Origin: Isochrysis galbana
Taxonomy: Eukaryota > Haptophyta > Isochrysidales > Isochrysidaceae
DNA: 64,000 nucleotides
NCBI GenBank assembly: GCA_018136815.1
Contig: CM030944.1
Location: 1,302,456-1,366,455, forward strand
Reading direction: 5' to 3'
A program made the position numbers and the translations under genes. This document shows, one piece after another, positions 50,681 through 62,207 of this stretch. The notes beneath the pieces are model-generated. The model had not been told where the DNA came from. It made no database searches and saw nothing but the letters and a program-made list of their open reading frames with translations. Numbering within the stretch: the first letter of the stretch is position 1; each line of letters starts with the position of its first letter.

Positions 50681-51268
50681 GTGAGTCCGAGGGTTTCTGC
50701 TACGAGGTTAAGGTTTGTGTTCATTCTTAGCCTACCCTTTTTGTCTTTTTCAACTATGGGGGCGCTTAATTCTATCGGAGTTTTGATCTTTGGTTATCTT
50801 CCTTGGGAAGCCTTGCGGGTTCTCGCAGAGCTGTGGTGGTTTGGCGGGGCGTGGCCTCGCACCAGAGTGGTAAACCTTACGAGCGTGGCTTCTAGAGTTG
50901 GTATATGGTGAAATTCGTATGACTCGAATTCTACCCCATAGAAGTCTCTGATGATATATTTCCATGCTATTATGTATAGAGAGTCTTTAAGCTCTCAGCT
51001 GTCAGGGGCAGACGTGCCGGGATAAGCAAATAGTCTATCCTTAACTTTTTGCACTCTTGTCCTTTTCGGGCAGGGCGTGTAGTTAGAGATGGCATCTATG
51101 GTTTCGAATATTGCTTTTGTAGCGGGACACCACGCTAGGTGGCAAGAGTTCTCACGGTGTCGGTGGCATAATCTGCACATACTCGTCTGACTGTCCGCGA
51201 ATCTATTTCTGGTCCCGATCCTTCTGTGTGTGATGTGTTTGAAGTGCGGGTGTTTGTTTGTCCGTGTG
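50681..51268 (-). pseudogene. LINE ORF2 C-terminal fragment
   Basis: On the minus strand it encodes the zinc motif MCRLCHRHRENSCHLAWCP, AIFETIDAISNYTP, VKDRLFAYPGT and, after damage, the ...FTTLVRG-equivalent region, co-linear with 27350-27740 of the intact ORF2. Interrupted at 51269 by the non-autonomous element; the LINE continues at 52064. Confidence 0.85.
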
Positions 51269-51284
51269 TTTCAGTAGAGGCAGT

Positions 51285-52047
51285 CCAACTAAGTTTATAC
51301 TTGGTTGACCCATGGGGGGGCACGAGCCCCCCCCTCTCTCCACTCCTCCCCTGCCATGGGGGAGGAACAACCCATCCTCCTGGCATGCCTGATGGCTTGC
51401 CAGGAGGCCACTGCCCTGCTGACCCACTCTCTCACTCACAGGCACGCCTGATTCGCTCGTCCTGGCCAGTCGTGGCCAGCCCATTGCTCCAACCCCCCCT
51501 CCCCCCCTGGTCGACAGGCAGACAGGTGCAGCGTGGGGGCCCCTGAGGCTCGAGAGCGCCAGCGAGGGAGAGGCAGGGGAGGCTTGGGCCCAGCCCAGTC
51601 TCCTCTGCCCCCTGAGCTGGCCTCCAGGAGCCTCCAGGGGTCGCCAGAGGGCAGCTGGAGGCCTGCCGCAGGCGCGCCATCGCGCGTGCCGCAGGAGAGG
51701 GGAGAGAGGGCGCGGAGAAGGGGGTGGGCGGAGCGAGAGCTCCGCTCACCGAAAAATTGGTAAGTCCCGCTCCTGTTTACAGGATAAGTCGGGACTGAAG
51801 CCGCCGCCCACTCGGAGACACAGGAGGAAGGGGGGGAAAGATCACCGGGGGGTGGCGCGGGCCACCGGACCATATCTAAGCCCTTCACCCCTATCCCCCT
51901 AGTAGTGCACGGGGGGAGCCGCCTGATGGCGGGGGGAGAAGGGCCGGGGAGTGGGGGTGTAGAAAGTATGCTACGTACTATGTGTAGTAGGTAGTGGTTC
52001 CATTCGCCGCGAGTGCGGTAAGAATATTAGAAGGTTTTTTTGTTTTT
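51285..52047 (+). mobile_element. Non-autonomous LINE derivative, 16-bp TSD
   Basis: Flanked by TTTCAGTAGAGGCAGT at 51269-51284 and 52048-52063. It starts CCAACTAAGTTTATACTTGG, has GGGGGGGCACGAGCCCCCCC near its start, a GC-rich body with CACCGAAAAATTGGTAAGTCCCGC near 51747 and ends GTAAGAATATTAGAAGG plus T tract. Inverse near-copy of 28723-29477. Inserted in the LINE fragment, which reads on at 52064. Confidence 0.92.
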
Positions 52048-52063
52048 TTTCAGTAGAGGCAGT

Positions 52064-52441
52064 GTATATAGTCTAGCTATCTGCTGTTTCCATTCCTCTT
52101 TTGTGATGTCTATGTCTAGTCTTTTCTCCCACATGCAAGTTTAGCCGCTTGCGGGGCGTGTTTCCTGGCTGCTTTGAGCGCGGTTTTCGTGATGTCAGAC
52201 ACCGTGATCGCGTCTAGCGCGATCCTCCCTTTTTGTATAGCATACTCGTCTGCTAGGGGGTATTCCATGAATCGCGGGCCTTTGTACCCGCCCTCCCATT
52301 TTGCCGGTGGGTGGTAGTGTTGGATCTCTTCTTCTTCTGCTACGCTTCCGGTACCGGATATCTCTCCTAGGTAGTCGGTATCGGCGTGGAGCCATATGTT
52401 GTTAAACTTGCTAATGTAGCGCTCCTCCTCTGAGACTCTTG
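52064..52441 (-). pseudogene. LINE ORF2 fragment (upstream part of interrupted copy)
   Basis: Minus-strand translation gives NNIWLHADTDYLGEISGTGS, KWEGGYKGPRFMEYPLADEYAIQKG and ITVSDITKTALKAA, matching 26925-27160 of the intact ORF2. The right end is cut by the SINE-like insertion at 52459. Confidence 0.85.
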
Positions 52442-52458
52442 TCTCTCTCTTTGGGCCC

Positions 52459-53105
52459 CCCCTGTTCAGGACCCCCCAGCCAGCTCCAGTCGACCCGCAG
52501 GGGCTCGAGAGCCAGCGAGGGAGAGGCAGGAGGGGCCAGGGCCATGCCCCAGCCTCACCTGCCCCCTGAGCTATGCTCCCAGGCCCTGCAGGCCATCTGG
52601 GGACCTGAGCGAGGGGCCGCAGGCGCGCGCCATGGGCCCCCGCCGCAGGGAAGAGAGGAGGAAAAGGGAAGAGGGAGGGGAGGGGGGAGCGGCAGCTCTC
52701 CCCTCCGGTAGTAACGTGTCTTCTCGCCCCGTTTGGGTAAGAGAAGACGGGGGCGCCAGAGCCAGGAGGGAAGGGCCGCGGCTCGCCGCGGCCACTCGCT
52801 CGGGCGAGGGAGATTAGCGCTCTAGGCCCCTAAACTCACGAGTGCCCCCCCCCCCCCTGCGTTGTTTTACCCGAAAGGGGTTTTCCCCCAGCGTGGCCTC
52901 GAGGAGAGGGTGTGCTGGGGTGCGTAGGGTCGGTGCTTGCACTGGGGGGAGGACAAATATCGAGGGGAGGGGGCAATGATGCCCCCCCCCCCGGTACCAC
53001 TCGGACACCTGGCTCGCCAGGCATGGCGGGAGTCCGGGGCTGAAAAGTTGTGTCCAATTAGCTAGTGGGGTTGGCTAGGATATAACATTTTAATTTTAAT
53101 TATAA
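52459..53105 (+). mobile_element. SINE-like element, 17-bp TSD (long copy)
   Basis: Flanked by TCTCTCTCTTTGGGCCC at 52442-52458 and 53106-53122. Its 3' end is GGATATAACATTTTAATTTTAATTA-like, AT-rich without a LINE ORF. The right 410 bp is the inverse of 39687-40074. The left 240 bp (CCAGCTCCAGTCGACCC... GGGCCCCCGCC) is unique to this longer copy. No RNA polymerase III boxes were confidently identified. Confidence 0.88.
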
Positions 53106-53122
53106 TCTCTCTCTTTGGGCCC

Positions 53123-54048
53123 TTCACCCTTCGCCCTAAGGCAAAGGATGCAACGCGATTCTTCGTCGTCCGACAAACAACCCTCCTGTGGCAAAGCAGC
53201 ATGCTGGCTTGCCGACCTGCCGGTGTCAGCAGGTGAATGAAGGCCGCACGCCAACTGCCGCCCCGGCTTTCCACGAGCTCGTGCCACCACCACGTTGGCA
53301 CCCTCACTCTGCACTCTGCTGCGCACCTGCCCCTCCCTGCCTTCTGCCTTCTGCCTTTGGATCGAAGTTGCCAGCCACCCTCCCACTCTACCCAAGACCC
53401 AAGAGTTTTTCTTGGGCATCGGAGAAAAATCAACGATCAAAAAATGCAGCCCCCCAATATGTTAGTAGTTTCACTTTTTCTGTTCGACCGCCCTGCAGCC
53501 TGCAGTTGTCGGGGCAGGTCGGGGGGAGGGGGAAGGGAATAGTAGTTAAAATGTGAGGGACGCCCAGGAGAGGAAGAAAATGATACTACAAAGTAAAGAG
53601 AGTGAGGTGGGGGTGCTCATGTTGTTACTGTCATTGAGTAGTGAGTAGTGAGTACTTTAGGGATGCGCAATAATGCACAATAATACTAGCAGGTACGATT
53701 GACGAAGCTGCCACACATCCACGAAGTTGCCCGGAAGCTTCCCTGCTGCGGCAGTTTTCTTGTCGGCGCGAGATTCCGCGCCCTGTCTCTCTGCGCTCCG
53801 CTGGACCCGCCGAAAAGGCTGAAGATGTGAAAGAAAGCCCTTGTGTGAAGAGAAAAGACTCGGGGTAATGGAAGAATGGAGAACAGCTGGCTACATTCAT
53901 TGGTCGCCCCCCGGTGGGTGCGGAGAGGGAGAGGAGCTGGGAGATATGCGAGAATCAACGGGTAAAGCGATGCGGATACGTAAAAGAACCAACCGCCAGG
54001 TAGGGAGAGTTCGCACCGTATTGTAGAGAGAGAGAGAGAGGTGGCGCG
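53123..54048. other. No supported gene
   Basis: Contains the repeat shared with 40205-40300 (53410-53490) and mixed sequence. GA repeats at 54027-54040 precede the next gene's start. The open frames on both strands at 53060-53560 show no domain. Confidence 0.4.
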
Positions 54049-55191
54049 ATGATGCTCCGCCCCTTCCTCCTGTCTCTTCTCCTTCTCTCTCTCTCAGTGG
54101 GCGAGGCGTTTGAGGTGTGCGCGATGGGTGGTCGGCGACATGTACTGGCTGCATCGGCTGCCGCGCTCTTCGCCGCCCACCTCCCCGCCCCAGCGCCTGC
54201 GTACGACACGATCCCCGAAGCAGCTCCCGACTTTGCGGAGGCGGAGCGCAAGCGTAAGGCGAGGGAGGCTGCGGTGAAGAAGGAGACGGCGCAGCTGCTG
54301 CCTTATGTCGAGGCTATCGAGAAGACGACCACTGCCGATGACTTTGAGAAGGTCAAAATCTCACCATGCCCCCCCCCTCTCTCTCCTCCCCCCCTCTCCC
54401 TCGCCTCTTCCCCCCCCCTCTCTGTGCACTCAACGCTGTTGCTTACAAGTCAGATGACTGGTAGTGCAAGCTCGGGCCTCCTGCTTCGGCTGCGCGCTGC
54501 CCTGCCACCCGTTGCTGGGCTGCGCGCGGTCTGAGCATGCGGACTGCTTCCTCTTGTGCTCCGGCAGGCTGCGGACGAGTTCGCTCTCTTCATCATTGGC
54601 AAAGGCTCTATTGCTGAGGGAGTGCGTGTGAAGGACCTCGCGACGCGCATTCGCGTGGCTTATGAGGCACTGCCGCAGAAAGCGTACAAATGCCCCAAGG
54701 GTCAGGTGAGTTGCTATGCACTCATAACGAAAAACATACCGTTGCACACTTCATCTCGAGATGTCTGTCAGTGTATGGCAGAGGCAGAACTTCACGGCAA
54801 GCTAGTACTTGCGATAATTGCCCTCGACTCAACGACCTTAGAGCCTTCTACACCCCTCTCGAGAATCGACTTCTGCATCCTCCGATTTCTCCCGCTGCCC
54901 CTCCTCGCCCGTTCATCGCCTTGGCAGGAAAAGCGCGATGGCGCCCTTTGCTACACGCCTGGTGTGAATGCGGAGCTCGCCTTTGCGGGGCTGATGAAGC
55001 AGATGCGCAAGTACTCGATGATTCAGCTGGGAGATTTCCGTAAGGTGATGTCGCCGACCACATCGGTAGCAGCGGACGGCGTGTGCAGATCAGAGGTGGA
55101 TTCCCATTATATCTCACTCATTGTCTGCGAATGGCATTGCTTTATCCACACGCTCTTGTTTTCCCGTCAGGTGGAGTTTGCCCAGTTCTGA
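54049..55191 (+). CDS. Thylakoid-lumen protein, possible photosystem II extrinsic subunit
   Basis: Four exons: 54049-54351, 54568-54705, 54928-55044 and 55171-55191, 192 aa; all junctions keep frame (FEK|AADEF, KGQ|EKRDG, FRK|VEFAQF). Residues 1-20 are a signal peptide, cleaved GEA|F21. A short transit segment and a twin-arginine thylakoid signal follow (GGRRHVLAASAAALFAAHLPAPAPA|YD), with lumenal cleavage near 51. The mature 140 residues are helical and Lys/Glu-rich (AEAERKRKAREAAVKKETAQLLPYVEAIEK, DEFALFIIGKG, LAFAGLMKQMRKYSM). Size, Tat-type targeting and helical content fit PsbQ/Psb31-like extrinsic subunits of photosystem II, but I do not recognise a specific family motif. Confidence 0.75.
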
Positions 55192-55769
55192 ACGGCGCAT
55201 AAGACAGACCTCTTCTTTCCATCGAGCCTCGCTTGGCGAGGCGGTCCGGGCCCGGGCATCTCGCTTGAGCGCGATCTTAGCGTTTGTGCCATGGCTTGCC
55301 TTGAGGGAGTTAGGATTGTGGGTGTTAGTGCGCTCCTTTTCAAAGGGGTATGAAAGGCGTGCCCTAGCGGCATGGTTCTGCCGGGGCAAACTAATTTTCC
55401 TTGCTGGCGCAGGCAGAACCATGCTCGTCGAGTTCATCAGACTCCAGGGTGTGGCTTACGCGGTGTGCAGTATGTCCGCACGTGCATGCGCCCGAACTGT
55501 GAGCGGCAAGCCCCATGCATTCCTGGCGAAAAAAGGGAGATGTAGGTGATAGTAGGCGAGTCATCATCCGTGCTTGATGTTGGATGATTGTCCTCCCTTA
55601 CTCCTAGCCTTGTCACTTACGGTCACTCACTCCTTTTCAACGCTACTTGCTACCATTTTCGCACGCGCTCCAGGCATCAGTTAGGCAGCTTGCCTTCACC
55701 TGGATCTAGCACGTAGGGCGGTCATACACAAAAATAAAACTATATTTTGACCATGAGTGTGGTGTGGAG
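55192..55769. other. No supported gene
   Basis: The 3' flank of the lumenal protein. A 142-aa plus-strand frame (55121-55549) overlaps its last exon in another phase and has no domain. An inverted repeat GGGGCAAACTAATTT...GGCAGAACCATG near 55370-55425 is weak. Confidence 0.35.
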
Positions 55770-56335
55770 GGGGGCCTGGGACCCCCCCTGGGGGGGGGGG
55801 GGGGGTTCACCTGCCGTCGTCCTTCTCCCTCGAAAAAAATGGTGCGTTGCGAGCCCCCCCTTGTCCCGACTTGTCTCACCTCGGCCGCGTCGAGCGTCAC
55901 GGCGTCGTGGATCGCTGCTAACTCAGCGCAGAGCTCGTCGAAATGCGTCGGCAATACGGCGGAGGGTGATGAATGGGTGCTCGCGTCCGGCCGCCGCAAG
56001 GCTAGAGCAGCTTCGGCGAGATGGCGGGGCAAGATAACAGAGGAACCGCTAGCCCGGGCACGGGAGGCGGCTAACATTTGGAGCTCGCGCGTAGGGGCGC
56101 GGGCGCGGGCGGTTTCAGTAGACTTGGCGGCCGAGGAACAACCAACCACGGCGATCCGGTGGATGGCCTCGGCAGTAGAATTCAGGGGGAGGGGGTCGTC
56201 GCCCTCAAGTTTCGGTGGGCTAGACCTGAAGGGGGTTGGCGGTTGGCCCCGGCGCGGCCCCGGTGGGGCGTCGTGGCGGCGGGGGGCTGGTGGGAGCGGT
56301 CGGCGCGCGCTCCATCGCTAAAACTATAACAATAG
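55770..56335 (-). repeat. LINE-like 5' region with ORF1-type coding trace
   Basis: On the minus strand: AACTATTGTTATAGTTTTAG, an ATGGAGCGCGCGCCGACC start (MERAPTAPTSPPPP...), then a frame with VVGCSSAAKSTETARARAPTRE and LPTHFDELCAELAAIHDAV. It shares the leader-plus-MERA arrangement with the LINE copy at 21259-22414 and with 320-447. Ends in a G run near 55790. Probably a related family's 5' end and ORF1 remnant. Confidence 0.5.
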
Positions 56336-57728
56336 TTGCCGGAACCCAACAAGAAACGACAAGCCTTGCAAGAAGCTAAATAAGCCTCCTGAAGGTAACC
56401 CGAGAGCCTGAGACAAGCGCGCAGCAAGCAACAGGCGACCTGGCTCCTTTGAGTCAAGATTACCCGAAAGGAGGAGCAACCTGGAATCTAGACCTGACAA
56501 ACAGGCTAGAAGGAAAGAAACGAGAACTCGAATTCTAGGTCGCTAGGGACGAACCCTACCAACCTAGATGTACCTGAGCTTCACCGTGTGGCCGCACGGC
56601 GAAGGACCTGGAAACAAGAGCCTGGAAATCGCATCATCAAAGATGAATGCGACAGCGTGTCGAGGCGCGATGGCTCTGCGCCCCCTGAATGCGATGCACT
56701 GCCGCCCACGCTGCGCAACAAATCGCTGCTGCGCCACCGGCCCTCCTCCCACGCCGCATAGGCCTCTGCCTGCGCCAGCTCCGCCTCGCCACACTGCCAC
56801 CTGGGGAGCAGCTGCAGGAGGCGGTCACGGTGCTGGGGCAGGCGTAGGGCGGACTGGGTGAACGCACATCATGGGCTCGGGCGCGGGCGGGCGGCCGCGT
56901 AGGCGGCGATCGCTCCGGAATTGCCGCACTCGCGCGACGGCCATACTGGGGACGACCCTACGTGCAACATATACACACCGACATCGCGGTTGTTATAAAA
57001 CATGAACGCGAAATACATAGAGCCGCAATAGCGCCGGCTAAGACCAGCAGCACGGCACACGATGCGTGCGTTATGCACTGCACATACATTCATAATGATC
57101 ATTCATTGAACAATCACTCCGAGGGCCGATGGCGATCTGATGTACCACAAAGGCGCAGTCCGTGTCGATTGTGGGTCCACGATTCGTGGCACGCACATGC
57201 AACGAGCACACCATGTGTTGCACTTGCGCATCCAAATCGATCGATCTACCACTGTAGTCGTGCCGAATGCACGCGTTCCCTGGCTCGCTAACAATTAGCT
57301 CCCGGCTAGCCGAGCCGAACCGCCACCCGCCAGCTTTTGCTGGCGTTTGGCGCATAGTGAGCATGCAAGATCCTCAACCAGCGGCATGCCCCCCAAGCCA
57401 TGCTGGTCTCCCGATGACCGAAGATAACCCAACGTCATCGTCATCTAAAGGACGAGAGACGAGAACCTTTCTCACTGCCTTCTCATGGCTGCATGCATGA
57501 GTTCCAAAAGCCTCCTAGCTACACACTCATCTTCATACCACCGATCGTCTGCCCTATTCTCGACCTAAATCGTTGCTTTCCTCGTGGTTTGGAAGAGCTT
57601 TCTGGGCACGGCTGTCCTCAGGAAGAGGGTTGCTGCATGCCGAATACCATGGGCATGCTCGTGGGCAAAGAATCTGTTGATATCGGTGCCCCCTCGTCAA
57701 TACATCGCCCGCACCTAACCTGTTGCTC
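56336..57728. other. No supported gene
   Basis: Includes an AG-rich stretch with GCAAG/GAAAC words (56345-56520), a GC-rich patch (56680-56900), and a small hairpin GCCAGCTTTTGCTGGC near 57338. I see no tRNA or other structural RNA and no domain-bearing frame. The right end is the 3' flank of CDC27. Confidence 0.4.
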
Positions 57729-60700
57729 TTATAATTCCTCTTCGTCATCGGCATGGTCTTCCCTCTCCAAGTTGAGCAAAGCCGCCTTGACTTGCTGTGC
57801 ATCCTTAGGTGATAAGTCGAGAGCCCGCGTCATATGGACCATTGCGGGCTGAGTTTGGCCAAGACGCTTGTAAACCTGAGACGACGCCAAGATCGGACGG
57901 AAGGCTTGGGCGCTCACAACGTGGGTTGAGGGAACGAATGAGGGTCTTCTTCTCAAAGAGAGCGGCTGGTACGACGGGAAGTCTGTTAGCGCACCTTGCC
58001 CAACGTAAAGTGGACGGATCCTTCCTTCGGCGCCACCTCGAGAAGTAGTAGTAGCTCAGCGAGGGCTGCCTCGTGCCTATGTCCAAGAGTGCAGGTGATA
58101 AGAGGCTATCGCTAGGCCAAGGGGAACTATTTAGCGCCGCGAAGAAATCGGAGGTGCGAGGGTAAGCGTCACTCACTCATCCATGGCGATGAGCACATGC
58201 GCCTTTTGGTAACGGGCGAGAGGGTTGCGCGGGTCCACGGCAATGGCGTTTTTGAGCATCTCGAGTGCGTCCCTAGTCTTGCCGTTGGCGTGTAGGGACA
58301 TGCCGAGATAGCAATACAGAGGAGAGGACCCCGGATTGATGGCGAGAGCCTACAAGAGCAAGCAGCTCGCGAGGTGATGCTAATGAAACCAATCTCTCGG
58401 ACCCGGGCGCCACGGACCAGTTCGTTTGGGCCAGTGCTCACGTTGTGATGGAGCAAACGCATCAAGAAGAATCCACTAGACTCCTCGTGCTCGAGCCACC
58501 CATTCAGCCTTGCCTATTTTCTCACCTTTCGGAAGTGGTGCTCTGCAAAGTCAAACTTTTCTTGCCTGAAATAAACGTTGCCCAGACCATACCAAGCGTT
58601 GTAGTGGCGCTCGTCGTAGCGAATCGCCGTGCGGTAAGACACCATCGCCTTGGGGGAAGGGGGAGGGGGGGGGGTGCGAGAGAAAATTTTCTAGCGTGCT
58701 GAGCTTGGGACGGAGTGGGTCGGGTATGTAATGCTTGCGGGCAATCGATGCGGTGCACTCAGTGCGCGACACGAGCGGTGTGGAAGATCACCTTCTCCCA
58801 GTCGTCCTTTGCCGTATGCTCGTGTCCACAGAGGGTGTGAGCGTATGCGAAGTCAGGCCTCAGCTGGATCGCCCGTGAGAAGAACTTGATGGCGACGTCG
58901 TGCTCCTTTTGTAGACTGCGTGACGGGATTTAGGGCAGCTAAGACAAGCTGGCTTGCGTTTGGCACATTAATGAGAGGCAATTGCACACCTGAAGCAGTT
59001 GCCAATCACGCAGCAGGAGTGGGGCGAGGTGCGATCGAGCTCAATGGAGCGCTTGGCCAAGTAACACAGGGCTTTCTGCGAACAGAGATTGGGAGTAGGG
59101 CAAGTCGGCTGCAGCTGCGCATACTGGCAAGCGGCGCGGTGCCAAGCTCGAGACTGCGGGAACGACAAGAGGTCGCGAGCAACAACCTCTAGGCCACGCT
59201 TGGTGCCGCCGTCCGTCCTACTGCACCCCCAGGCTGTGCTCGCATCGCCATACCTCCCTCTTGAGGTGCCAAAGGATCGTCGAATGGATCTCTGAGCCCT
59301 CAAGGCGGTGTGGCTCGATTTTTTGGACCTGTTCAAAAGTGCGAAGCGCTTCCGGGTACTGCACCATCTCATAGTAGGCACGGCCAACCTGCAGCCGCGA
59401 TGGAGGAAGCTGTTCGGCCGGGCCATCTGGCTACGCGCATGACTCTAGTCAGGTTGCCGCGCACTGGGGAGCACGCAGCGGACGCAGTGCACCGCCTAAG
59501 CATGCGACGTCCATGGAGGGCCTTCGCCACCATTGGGGAGGAAGATTGTTTGTGAGATTGTGCACACCTGGGTGAGTACCCATCCCGTAGCATAGTGAGC
59601 GGCAGGGAGCGCGCTGAATTCGCGGATGGCATCAGCGCATCGGAACTGGCACAGCAGCCGAAAGGCAAGTGCCAGCTGCCGCAGGAGCGCCACTGCGCGA
59701 GCTGCGCCTTCAGTGGTGCCCGCTGCACTAGTGGCCTCCGACGACGGTACCACGTGAGCGTGAGTGGTGGCCCTGCGGGCGTGCGGCGAGTGGACCGGAG
59801 GAGCTGCGTCGGTGTCCTTGCCTCCGGCCGAAAGGCGCGACGAGCGTCGCACCACAGCAGTCGGACCCACGGCGCCAGCGCTAGCTGGCGGAATGCTTGA
59901 ATTCGCCGTGGGCCTCTCCCTACCTCGCCTCGCCACGATTGGTGGAGGTGCTGCCGAGGCGCCGCGGCCAGGTACGGAGGAGGCGGTGTGTGGGTCATCT
60001 GTCTGCATCGGTGTGGCTGTTGGCGTAGACATGTCTGCACTGGACCACCCGCCACTTGCCGGCACGCCACTAGCCGACGCCGCAGGCGTGGCCCGAGGTG
60101 GCGCGCGGCGACGATGAGACACGTTGGGAGAGGGGAGGGCCGAGGGCGGCAACCCGCTGTTGCCACCTGCAGACGCGGCCGACAAACCAGTGGCGAGAGA
60201 CGCGGAGTGAAGCGCGCAGGTCGGCGGAGGCGATGCAGCGGACGCGCCGGGAGGCGTCGAGATTTGCAAGGCAGCGACTGCAGGAGTTGCGCAAGTGGTA
60301 GAGCTGCAGCAGGCGATTAGACAGTGGAGAAGTGGGTCGCACAAGGCAAGGGCTTGGGGCAGAGAGGAGCGACCAGGCGCGCTGGTGTACAGTGCGGGAG
60401 AGGGACCCGGTGTGCTTAGGAGTCGATCATCGCAGTCTCTCGCGAGGGGTAAGTCGTGCGCAGCAAGTCGCGCTGCGAACGTAGGGCCGCGCACCTGGCC
60501 GCTTGCCCATGCTGACAAGGTGGCGGCATCATGCTGCCTGGGCCAGCCAGGGAGCCCGGCGGAGCGATGCCGGACGGCGGCGACATAACCTCCGAAGGAG
60601 TGAGCAGCGAGTCGAACGAACGAACAGGTGTGTCGCCTGCTCCGACGGCAGCCAGCCCACTCGCCCCAGTTGCAGCGCTGGGGCCATATGCTCGGCCCGT

Positions 60701-61252
60701 GGTGCAGCCCCCGGCAGCCATGCTGGCTCCGAGACCGCAACCTTCGGGGTTGGGCGGGAGGGCTCGGGGCGGCGCGGCGGGCATCGGCGCTCCGAGCTGC
60801 GAGAGCGCCTCATACGCCGACCAGAGGAACGGGTTCATCTCGAGCGCGCGCGAGAAGTACTTGATGGCCCGCTGCCGCTCGACGTGCGCCGGCTGTGACT
60901 TGAGGCAGATCGTACCGAGGAGATAGAGGCCTGCAGCGCCGTTGGGGACGGGCGCTGTGGCGTCCGGATCGGCCGCCACCGCTGAGCCGAGCAGCGCGCG
61001 CTGCGCCTCGACCATTCTCCCCAGCTTGACGTGGCAGAGCGCAAGCAGGTAGCGGTTGGCGCCCGCACTGCTGGCGCTCAGCACTGCACACGCCCGTGAG
61101 GGCTGATCGGAGGCGTAGTATGCATTGGCGAGGAGGAGGCGCGAGGCCTCGGATGGCGCCTCCGCGCATAGCCGTTCCGCTAGGAAGACCGCGTTCTCGT
61201 ACAGGTGGTTGGAGAGAGAGTGCTGGGCCCACGCCGCGAGGGACGACTCCAT
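57729..61252 (-). CDS. CDC27: CDC27/APC3, TPR subunit of the anaphase-promoting complex
   Basis: Nine exons on the minus strand: 60495-61252, 59568-60303, 59254-59388, 58990-59075, 58792-58915, 58526-58648, 58177-58349, 57995-58076 and 57729-57875, giving 787 aa, the usual length for the family. Exon 1 carries the N-terminal TPR block (ENAVFLAERLCAEAPSEAS, YLLGTICLKSQ, ALEMNPFLWSAYEALSQLG). Exon 2 is mostly disordered, with RRSSRLS and then FRCADAIREFSALPAAHYATGWVLTQ. Exons 3-9 give the C-terminal TPR superhelix (VGRAYYEMVQYPEALRTFE, ELDRTSPHSCCVIGNCF, LQKEHDVAIKFFSRAIQ, ERHYNAWYGLGNVYFRQEKF, INPGSSPLYCYLGMSLHANG, VYKRLGQTQPAMVHMTRALD). CDC27 is part of the TPR lobe that binds coactivator IR tails and ubiquitinates mitotic substrates. 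All junction phases agree. Confidence 0.95.
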
Positions 61253-61295
61253 CGCGCGCGGGAGAGAGAGAGGGCGCGCGGAGGGGGGAAGAGGG

Positions 61296-61322
61296 CGCGG
61301 GGGGGGGGGGGGGGGGGGGGCG
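61296..61322 (+). repeat. Poly-G tract upstream of CDC27
   Basis: A run of about 20 G interrupted once, 45-70 bp before the CDC27 ATG (on the C-rich strand for that gene). Confidence 0.8.
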
Positions 61323-61431
61323 GGAAGGGGAAGGGGTTGGTTTTATTCTTCTACCGGCGCGCCCCCTCTAAGTACCTAACCGCAGAGCGGGAGACAACTC
61401 ACAACTCAAAAGCTAGTAGTCCTCTAGTAAA

Positions 61432-61475
61432 GTCACGTTCCGTCAAAAGAGGGCCAGGTGATTTTTTTCCACCCA
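61432..61475 (+). repeat. Repeat shared with 20.94 kb
   Basis: AAAGTCACGTTCCGTCAAAAG and the following GG.CCAGGTGATT match 20950-20990. Flanks differ. Confidence 0.5.
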
Positions 61476-61610
61476 TGTTTTCTTTTTCGACCATTCTCCA
61501 GAGTATTATTATTACAAAGATGAGTACACAGCTAATCACGACATACAAGGACGCGGCGCGTGCGCATAGCAACCCCCCCCCCCCTCCCCAAAACACACAG
61601 TAACCCCAAG

Positions 61611-62207
61611 CTACGCAGGCTGAGTTTTCATCTTTTTCGTCTTTTCCTCACACCCCTCCTCCTCGATCCTCTTCTGGCAGGCGACGCTGTCGCTTGGCTG
61701 ATCTTGGGTGGCTAGGTCCGTGACACGTGTGATGACGGCCTTCTTGTTCTCCATGTAGAGTTTGCCAGTTGCCAGCTGCTTGGTGCACTTGCACCATGGG
61801 ATTCGGTTCAGCGTACGCGACCGCCATGATGTATTCCTGTATTCCATGCAGAGGTACGCGACGGCGGCCTCGTCTCCAATGTACTTGGTCTTGGGGATCC
61901 TGTCGTACTCGTCGGAGTAGTCGCCGACGAGCATGAGGGTTGCCTTGCACCAACGGCCCATGTATGGCTTGATGAGTGCCCACATCGACGGGTAGCGTTC
62001 CTTGGCCAGGTCCACGCGGAAGTCTCCACCTCCACGGCCCATGCCAGAGGCTGTGACGAGCAGCATCGCCAGGATGGCGCCGCTCATGCTCTCCTCCATG
62101 TGTCCGCAGAACTTGAAGGCTGGGCCGCGGATCTCCTCGTAGGTGCGGTGACCGAGTCGCTTGGCGATGAAGACAAAGTAGTGGCCCATGTCGAAGGAGT
62201 GAGGCAA
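61611..62207 (-). pseudogene. Unrecognised gene interrupted by a hAT-type element
   Basis: The minus-strand frame reads HSFDMGHYFVFIAKRLGHRTYEEIRGP..., through DFRVDLAKERYPSMWALIKPY and YIGDEAAVAYLCMEYRNTSW, to a Lys/Glu-rich tail ending KKMKTQPA, about 195 aa. It has no start of its own: its 5' end is the target-site duplication of the element at 62205-63118. Beyond the element, about 63127 upward, the same strand carries DGVPLIMRTPCARIWRKSKVF in a different phase. The residue pattern looks like real, once-selected protein, but I do not know the family. Confidence 0.5.

Noticed and set aside
57100-57360. Possible tRNA near the hairpin GCCAGCTTTTGCTGGC
   Set aside because: No cloverleaf, A/B boxes or anticodon arm could be built.
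59496-60740. Single long minus-strand ORF as a separate gene
   Set aside because: Its coding half is exon 2 of CDC27 (59568-60303); the rest is intron and shadow of exon 1.
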